IMG/VR virus record: IMGVR_UViG_3300020439_000065
Coordinates: 1 to 26,135 of that record
Origin: a virus
Direction: 5' to 3' (one strand)
DNA: 26,135 nucleotides
Positions 21,662 to 26,135 of this stretch are shown in pieces. Every line of letters starts with the position of its first letter. The stretch's first letter is position 1. Both the position numbers and the translations under genes were made by a program. The notes under the pieces are model-generated. The model worked only from the letters and a program-made list of their open reading frames with translations. It ran no database searches and had not been told where the DNA came from.

Positions 21662-22436
21662 TAAACCAGGTCCAGAATATTATAGACCTGCACAAGGATT
21701 TTATAATCATTTCTTTCCTACTACCATATTCAATGGTAGAGTCAATTTAAATCACGAAGAGGTCAGACAACACATAGACCATGTTACATCTAAAATACCT
21801 AAGGTGGTAGAAAATATTGATGGTGACCATCTACACAGAGGTAACGACTATACAACTTATTTCTTTCAAGAACTTAAACAGGAAACACACAATCAACCAT
21901 GGTTCACTTCTTTTGCAAATCAAATGAAAGATTCTTATGTTGAATATCTAAGAAGTCAATTTCATTTAGACATGACAGGTCTTAAAAGAAGTGATATACA
22001 TTTTTTTGCTTGGGTAAATAAATATTCGACTAAACATTCACACTCAGTACACGACCATGTTAGGTCAAGATTATCTGGCACATACTATCTGACCTGCGAA
22101 AATGCACAACCTATCACATTTATAAATCCAGCAAATGTAGCTGTTTTCAATAACGATGTATTAAACAACGACCACCTTGCAGAAGAAGATAGTCAATTTC
22201 TTATAAATGGTGCTGGTTCATCTCAGATGGAAGTTAAATTTATGCCGAAAGAAGGCGATTTCCTTTTATGGCCTAGTTATCTATTGCATTATGTACATCC
22301 AAGTGATGAATACGAAAACGATAATTATCAGAGATATTCTATATCATTTAATTTAGCACATAATATGCCTTTAGACAACAAAGAACATGGTGATGAATTA
22401 GATTATTCGTTTCTAATGGAGAATAATAATGTTTGA
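21642..22436 (+). CDS. 2OG-Fe(II) oxygenase family protein (2OG-FeII_Oxy_5-like)
   Basis: This is a 264-residue protein. It shows the family layout: an iron-ligand cluster H137-D138-H139 in SVHDHVRSRLSGTYYL, a long loop with PITFINPANV, then GDFLLWPSYLLHYVHP with distal histidine H216, and NYQRYSISFNLAH with the 2OG-binding arginine R231. These match the PF13759-type dioxygenases frequent in T4-like marine phages. The reaction would be an oxygen- and 2-oxoglutarate-dependent hydroxylation of an unknown substrate. The gene starts 20 nt inside the o-spanin gene and ends 8 nt into the next oxygenase, so the three are coupled. Confidence 0.85.
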   Translation: MKPIKTSKPGPEYYRPAQGFYNHFFPTTIFNGRVNLNHEEVRQHIDHVTSKIPKVVENIDGDHLHRGNDYTTYFFQELKQETHNQPWFTSFANQMKDSYVEYLRSQFHLDMTGLKRSDIHFFAWVNKYSTKHSHSVHDHVRSRLSGTYYLTCENAQPITFINPANVAVFNNDVLNNDHLAEEDSQFLINGAGSSQMEVKFMPKEGDFLLWPSYLLHYVHPSDEYENDNYQRYSISFNLAHNMPLDNKEHGDELDYSFLMENNNV

Positions 22437-23115
22437 TTATTATGCAAACGAAGAATTATATAAATTTTCTGAGAAGTGGAGTCCAATATATGATGATGTC
22501 AACAAGGTTCTTATCATAGATGACTTTTATGCCAATCCAAACGACATATATGACCATATCGAATGTCGACCTAAACCACTTTGGAAATATAATCCAGAAC
22601 GCAATAGTCAAAACACTAAAGACTACCTTGATTGTCGTATTATAGATAGAAACGGACATCCAGGCAGAATATATTACGCAGAACACGAAAGACTTTTAAA
22701 TCTATTTCGTCAATATTGGTGGAAAGGTCACTACGAATGGTCAAATGTATATGAATTTAATTGTTTCAAAACAATAAATGTTGATGATAAACAAATACAA
22801 CATTATCCACACATCGATAGTGAATTGCAATGTCCTGATGAAACATCTGTACTCAATATGTTAGTTTACATGGATAAAGAAGAAGACGGTGGTACAGCAA
22901 TATATCGTGGAGAATGGATAACAAACGATGAACAAATGAATCTTATGTATCCTGTTCATGAAAGATTTAAACTAGACCATGTTATACCTGCAAAATTTAA
23001 TAGATGTGCTATTTTTCCAGGTAATCGTATGCATGGCGCTTATATTGATGATTATAGTAAATATAAAGAAAACTGGAGATATACGAAAGTTACATTCTTT
23101 CATCCAAAAAAATAA
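22429..23115 (+). CDS. DUF6445-like 2OG-Fe(II) oxygenase protein
   Basis: This is a 228-residue protein with NKVLIIDDFYANPNDIYDHI at the start, typical of phage oxygenases of the DUF6445 type. Iron ligands would be H128 and D130 (YPHIDSE) and H202 (RMHGAYID), with R217 as 2OG-binding arginine (RYTKVTFF). A core strand LNMLVYMDKEEDGGTAIY lies between. All key residues are present. It overlaps the upstream oxygenase by 8 nt, so two different oxygenases are made together. The substrate is unknown. Confidence 0.8.
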   Translation: MFDYYANEELYKFSEKWSPIYDDVNKVLIIDDFYANPNDIYDHIECRPKPLWKYNPERNSQNTKDYLDCRIIDRNGHPGRIYYAEHERLLNLFRQYWWKGHYEWSNVYEFNCFKTINVDDKQIQHYPHIDSELQCPDETSVLNMLVYMDKEEDGGTAIYRGEWITNDEQMNLMYPVHERFKLDHVIPAKFNRCAIFPGNRMHGAYIDDYSKYKENWRYTKVTFFHPKK

Positions 23116-23291
23116 TGTCTGTTGGTAGATGTAGTACATGTGGTAAAACACTTGATTTATATAAAGTGAAATATCACACACCACAAAATGAACCACCAGT
23201 ACATATTTTTTGTGATGCATATTGTAGTAATGATTGGTATTTAAAAAATAATAAAATAAATAAAAATTTGGTTGCAAAATCAAATAATTAA
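23115..23291 (+). CDS. 58-residue zinc-finger microprotein
   Basis: This is a short ORF beginning with a one-base overlap of the oxygenase stop. Cysteines C6-x-x-C9 (GRCSTCGKTL) and C33-x3-C37 (IFCDAYCSNDWY) form a four-cysteine site resembling MYM/TRASH-type fingers. The tail is basic and asparagine-rich. It ends 15 nt before the next gene, and its last codons overlap the promoter of that gene. Zinc binding is likely; a role in transcription or protein binding is inferred. Confidence 0.65.
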   Translation: MSVGRCSTCGKTLDLYKVKYHTPQNEPPVHIFCDAYCSNDWYLKNNKINKNLVAKSNN

Positions 23292-23300
23292 TTATATAAT
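23272..23300 (+). promoter_or_regulatory. Sigma70-type promoter, leaderless spacing
   Basis: TTGCAA (23272-23277) lies 17 nt before a perfect TATAAT (23295-23300). The ATG at 23307 follows after 6 nt (AAAATT) with no Shine-Dalgarno. It lacks the CCCATTTTA spacer motif of the other two sigma70-type promoters. Confidence 0.6.
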
Positions 23301-23306
23301 AAAATT

Positions 23307-23642
23307 ATGGGTTGGTTAAATTTAAGTAGTAGTATTCGTTACACACCACACGGTAAAAAACGCAAGACTAAAGCATTTACAAAGAAATCCAAACGTACTA
23401 AATATTCAGAGTTAATTTCACAACAACAAAAAGTTTACGATGAAGTGATGAAAGAAATTAAACAAGAATATCCTTCATATGTATCTGATGCACGTGGTAA
23501 TCTTACACCAAAAAAAGAACCAATGCAGTATACTGGTGAAAGAAAATTATTGGGCATAGCTGCGATGCATAAATCAAATCTAGTGCCTGTTTTTGAAGAA
23601 GATGAAAATTATGCCAAAGATTTGGCGAACATGAGGAGATAA
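23307..23642 (+). CDS. Small basic phage protein of unknown function
   Basis: This is a 111-residue protein. The N-terminal 35 residues are very basic (PHGKKRKTKAFTKKSKRTKY), suitable for contact with nucleic acid, followed by a helix (SELISQQQKVYDEVMKEIKQ), a linker, and GERKLLGIAAMHKSNLVPVF. I recall similar small proteins in T4-like marine phages, with no function. The gene has its own sigma70-type promoter at leaderless distance and is followed by GAGGAG for the next gene. Confidence 0.6.
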   Translation: MGWLNLSSSIRYTPHGKKRKTKAFTKKSKRTKYSELISQQQKVYDEVMKEIKQEYPSYVSDARGNLTPKKEPMQYTGERKLLGIAAMHKSNLVPVFEEDENYAKDLANMRR

Positions 23643-23646
23643 AATT

Positions 23647-24540
23647 ATGTCGATGAGTATTATTACATCTATTGCGAAAAGTGATACAACTAAAACGTTG
23701 AAAGATGTGAGAAGGTTAAAAACATCTCTTGATAGAGAGCATATCACTGAGAAACAAGGATTTGGTGCATTCGAATTTGTTGTAATATCTGATTACGACA
23801 AAGAAGAATTTGACTCAGTATGGGGAAATGCAGGTAATTATAGATTTATACCTGTTGAACAAGAAGAGATGCATGACCCTTCGTTTATGCAACGTCATGT
23901 CTTTAATAATTTATGGTCAGGTACAGGCGATAGAATGGTCTATATGGACCCTAAAGTGCATGTTCAAGGGTTGACCGCTATTTTAATGTACAAATCACCA
24001 CCTGATAGAGGCGACTCAGGTCATTGTGACTTACCTATGTCTCAAGAAATCAAAGATAAACTCAATAATGAAGGTGCAAGTGGTATTGTTGCAGTCAAAA
24101 ATTGGGCAAATCTAGGTGACACTGATTATTTTCCATTCTTTTACATGTTCTCATACGGTAATTTAAAACACGAATCTCTTCAGTTGAAAGACATTGAAGA
24201 ACAAAAAAAATATCCAACGTTTTGGCATTGGGTTGAGTCAAGAGATGATTGTGTTATCGTTGACCAAGAAATTGGTGTTGCAGGTCCTTACTTCGTCAAT
24301 AACGAAGCAGAAAACATGAAACTCAATCAAGCATGGGATGACAATGTTGCAAGTCTTTACAACGCAGAACCATCTTTATATACAAGAGCAGAATTAGGTG
24401 GAGAACCTGATGCATTGTATTTGAGTTATGGTCACGACTACAGAACCTTACAAAAACAAGTCAGTGTTCTGTACTTTGTTGGTGATGAAGACCCTAGTTC
24501 TGACCGTTATGCAGAACTCTGGTTAACAGGCGTAGAATAA
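23647..24540 (+). CDS. Protein of unknown function
   Basis: This is a 297-residue alpha/beta protein. The N-terminal part includes FEFVVISDYDKEEFDSVWGN and a strand DRMVYMDPKVHVQGLTAILM. The middle is rich in aromatic residues (YFPFFYMFSYG, YPTFWHWVESRDD), and the end has LYLSYGHDYRTLQKQVSVLY. No motif of a known enzyme is certain. It is the last gene of the + strand operon, preceded by GAGGAG and followed by a 112-nt gap and a terminator. It could be related to host interaction; this is a guess. Confidence 0.6.
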   Translation: MSMSIITSIAKSDTTKTLKDVRRLKTSLDREHITEKQGFGAFEFVVISDYDKEEFDSVWGNAGNYRFIPVEQEEMHDPSFMQRHVFNNLWSGTGDRMVYMDPKVHVQGLTAILMYKSPPDRGDSGHCDLPMSQEIKDKLNNEGASGIVAVKNWANLGDTDYFPFFYMFSYGNLKHESLQLKDIEEQKKYPTFWHWVESRDDCVIVDQEIGVAGPYFVNNEAENMKLNQAWDDNVASLYNAEPSLYTRAELGGEPDALYLSYGHDYRTLQKQVSVLYFVGDEDPSSDRYAELWLTGVE

Positions 24541-24652
24541 AAAAAATATATCCAGTGAAATCGTAGGATAGAATATAGAGTCGATTGACGTCCTTCCGCT
24601 CGGAACAAGTTAGGAAAACATTCACATATAACTAACAGAGTAAATTGTCATT
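24541..24652. other. Gene-free gap with one short hairpin
   Basis: No open gene. A small palindrome TTCCGCTCGGAA (24594-24605) forms a 4-bp stem with loop GCTC. The stretch ATTGACGTCC just before it is locally richer in G+C. No second promoter is clear. It acts mainly as the 3' untranslated region before the terminator. Confidence 0.4.
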
Positions 24653-24684
24653 AAGGGAACTTTTGCAAGAGTTCCCTTTTTTTT
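24653..24684 (+). terminator. Strong Rho-independent terminator
   Basis: AAGGGAACT (24653-24661) pairs perfectly with AGTTCCCTT (24670-24678) around an 8-nt loop, followed by six more T. The T-run reaches the stop codon of the convergent minus-strand gene. The reverse orientation has no long U-run after the stem, so it mainly ends + strand transcription. Confidence 0.88.
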
Positions 24685-26062
24685 AGCTGATTTTAATAAA
24701 ATAACTCGATTGGTCAGTTGCAGAAGAACCGTAATTAAATAATGCAGTAGCGAGATTATTTCTTGCTGATGCTTGACCTGAATAAACACTATCTAAAAAT
24801 GCAATGCAGAGAGCCTTACTATTTTTAAATCCTTGGTCTTGTTTATTATATAATGTCGTGAATTCTTCTTGAGTCAGTAATTTCTTACTCGGTGAACTAT
24901 TTTTATTATGTCGTTGATATCCTTCCCAGAGATACGTAAACATTTTTTCGTCTTTTTTATATTTGTTGAGAAAACTTGTTTCGTTTTTATATAATTCATT
25001 AAATTTCTCTTGTAACAAATAAAAATTAACGTTACCTCCCCCTATTTTACCACCTGCAGCTGATGACCCTTTTATTTCACCTTGCCAAGACGTTGTTTTG
25101 TTGAAGTTACGAAACTGAATTTGCACACCATTGATTGTGACATAGATATCAATTGATTTAAAGAACTCACCTGTTTGCCCCCATGACCATTTGTACCATT
25201 TAGTATTAGGTAATGCGATTCGGTTGAATTCAGTGATTTTTCCGCCTGATTTACCAAGTTTTTTGAGCGAAATTCCAAGACATTTTCCATCATCTGCAAG
25301 TTTCTGGACCTTTGTTTTGAGTTCACCCCATGATGTACAACCCTTTAAAGGTGTCTCACTCTTAGATAATGTGGACATCCAGATATCGCCTGGGTTCCAT
25401 TTATCGTGTGAGAATGAACCTGGCGCCTGCCTATCATTCGAAGCTGCATCACGTTTTTGTACTGCTGATTTCTCTTTATATAAATTCTTCATGAATTTAC
25501 TGCCTCGATGAAAGTAGACTTTACCTGAGAATTTACTTTTATATGCAGAATAAATTATATTACTGATACGAATATATTGTTGTTCGTCTATCCATGCTTG
25601 TGTGATTTCTTTATAACATTCGTCAATACTTGCATCAGCATCAACATAAGAAGTGACATTACTTTTTTTTAATTCTGCAAGAGTAGGTAAAACCTTTAAT
25701 GTTGTCTTTGCAACGTTGAATTGATACGAACAAACGTAACACTGCATACACTCTTGAATTTGTGTTGCCCTTGCGCCTGCACCACTGCCTGTGCCTCCGC
25801 CCATTTCGGGTGCTTTAAATAACTTTGATGTTCTCAGAGTCAGAGTTTTAGAACCTTGACGATAGGTGACTTCTCCGTGCGCCTTATCACCCTTAGGAAA
25901 AGAAACACTCTCTACGAGAAACCCTGCACCTGTGCCATTTGCAGTCGTATAGAATTTGACCTTATCACGTATCATAAAACGAATACAATCAGCACGTGAC
26001 GAACCTGCATAAGGGCCTGCTGATGCTTCTTTCTTTAAGTCATTTGCTGAGAGTAATGCCAT
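24683..26062 (-). CDS. Large conserved T4-like marine phage protein of unknown function
   Basis: This is a 459-residue protein and the only supported gene on the minus strand. N-terminal part: RADCIRFMIRDKVKFYTT, then a glycine-rich linker (GGGTGSGAGA) and a cysteine cluster (ECMQCYVC, about residues 104-111). The central domain has SHDKWNPGDIWMS and KCLGISLKKLGKSGGKITEF, a pattern I recall from conserved hypothetical proteins of T4-like cyanophages. The C-terminal half is helical (FNELYKNETSFLNKYKKDEK). No catalytic motif is sure. It has its own TATAAATA late box 6 nt upstream and no Shine-Dalgarno, so it is a late gene, possibly for a virion or DNA-associated protein. Confidence 0.75.
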   Translation of the reverse strand: MALLSANDLKKEASAGPYAGSSRADCIRFMIRDKVKFYTTANGTGAGFLVESVSFPKGDKAHGEVTYRQGSKTLTLRTSKLFKAPEMGGGTGSGAGARATQIQECMQCYVCSYQFNVAKTTLKVLPTLAELKKSNVTSYVDADASIDECYKEITQAWIDEQQYIRISNIIYSAYKSKFSGKVYFHRGSKFMKNLYKEKSAVQKRDAASNDRQAPGSFSHDKWNPGDIWMSTLSKSETPLKGCTSWGELKTKVQKLADDGKCLGISLKKLGKSGGKITEFNRIALPNTKWYKWSWGQTGEFFKSIDIYVTINGVQIQFRNFNKTTSWQGEIKGSSAAGGKIGGGNVNFYLLQEKFNELYKNETSFLNKYKKDEKMFTYLWEGYQRHNKNSSPSKKLLTQEEFTTLYNKQDQGFKNSKALCIAFLDSVYSGQASARNNLATALFNYGSSATDQSSYFIKIS

Positions 26063-26068
26063 AATATC

Positions 26069-26076
26069 TATTTATA
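26069..26076 (-). promoter_or_regulatory. T4-type late promoter box TATAAATA (minus strand)
   Basis: On the minus strand TATAAATA is followed by GATATT and then the ATG of the 459-residue gene, a 6-nt gap as at 4423 and 8857. It shows that the late-promoter/start-codon geometry is the same on both strands. The remaining bases to the window end hold no gene that I can support. Confidence 0.75.
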
Positions 26077-26135
26077 CCATAACACGAATCCGTAGACACT
26101 GCAAGACGCTTCCGAAGATACTGACCGTTCCGTAG

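Noticed and set aside
25191-25511. Open frame of 106 codons opposite the 459-residue minus-strand gene
   Set aside because: It has no start signal and no recognisable features, and the minus-strand protein has conserved motifs over the same bases.
1-26135. CRISPR arrays, insertion sequences, integrase or attachment sites
   Set aside because: No regularly spaced repeats, transposase or integrase motifs, or terminal inverted repeats were seen by eye.

Overview
The window looks like the genome of a lytic, T4-like myovirus of a Gram-negative marine bacterium. The DNA is AT-rich (about one third G+C by eye). Forty of 41 supported genes lie on the + strand, usually with overlapping stop and start codons. 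Recognisable T4-type parts are a gp61-type DNA primase, class Ia ribonucleotide reductase (nrdA, nrdB), glutaredoxin, TATAAATA late-promoter boxes and many protein families that I recall from marine T4-like phages. A lipobox outer spanin implies an outer membrane. No photosynthesis genes are present. I infer a heterotroph-infecting relative of the cyanophage/pelagiphage T4-like group; a SAR11-like host is plausible but unproven.

Layout. (1) 1-8451: late, virion-associated block of mostly unknown proteins, including a ParB-like protein, DUF5824- and DUF5872-like proteins, a kinase-motif protein, a class II aldolase, a small cupin, an EF-hand-loop protein, an Ig-like-domain protein and a protein with a T4-type capsid-targeting N-terminus. 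(2) 8476-11087: two conserved unknowns, a PAP2-type phosphatase and a four-helix membrane/coiled-coil protein. (3) 11115-17328: replication and nucleotide module with primase, nrdA, a 2OG-Fe(II) oxygenase, nrdB, a PP-loop ATPase and glutaredoxin. (4) 17328-19766: small accessory genes, including a minimal HExxH metallopeptidase, a second oxygenase and a HAD 5'-nucleotidase. (5) 19767-19941: a G+C-richer non-coding stretch with several pairings, ending in a Rho-independent terminator. (6) 19959-21661: small membrane proteins, a membrane-anchored c-type cytochrome and an overlapping inner/outer spanin pair. (7) 21642-24540: two more oxygenases, a zinc-finger microprotein and two unknowns, closed by a strong terminator. 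(8) 24683-26062: one large conserved unknown on the minus strand with its own late promoter.

The most striking regulatory pattern is promoter placement. Eight promoter-like boxes (five T4 late type, three sigma70 type) were found, and seven of them lie 5 to 7 nt from an ATG with no Shine-Dalgarno. The eighth has an 11-nt gap. Genes inside operons instead carry Shine-Dalgarno sequences or overlap the previous stop. This predicts leaderless first-gene mRNAs in both early and late classes. Two sigma70-type promoters (upstream of primase and of the HAD nucleotidase) also share a long, precisely spaced motif, suggesting co-regulated early/middle transcription.

Taken together, the block makes deoxynucleotides (NrdA/B, glutaredoxin, HAD nucleotidase), primes lagging strands, modifies host physiology (cytochrome c, aldolase, phosphatase, four Fe(II)-type oxygenases), lyses the envelope (spanins, possible holin) and builds or fills the capsid.
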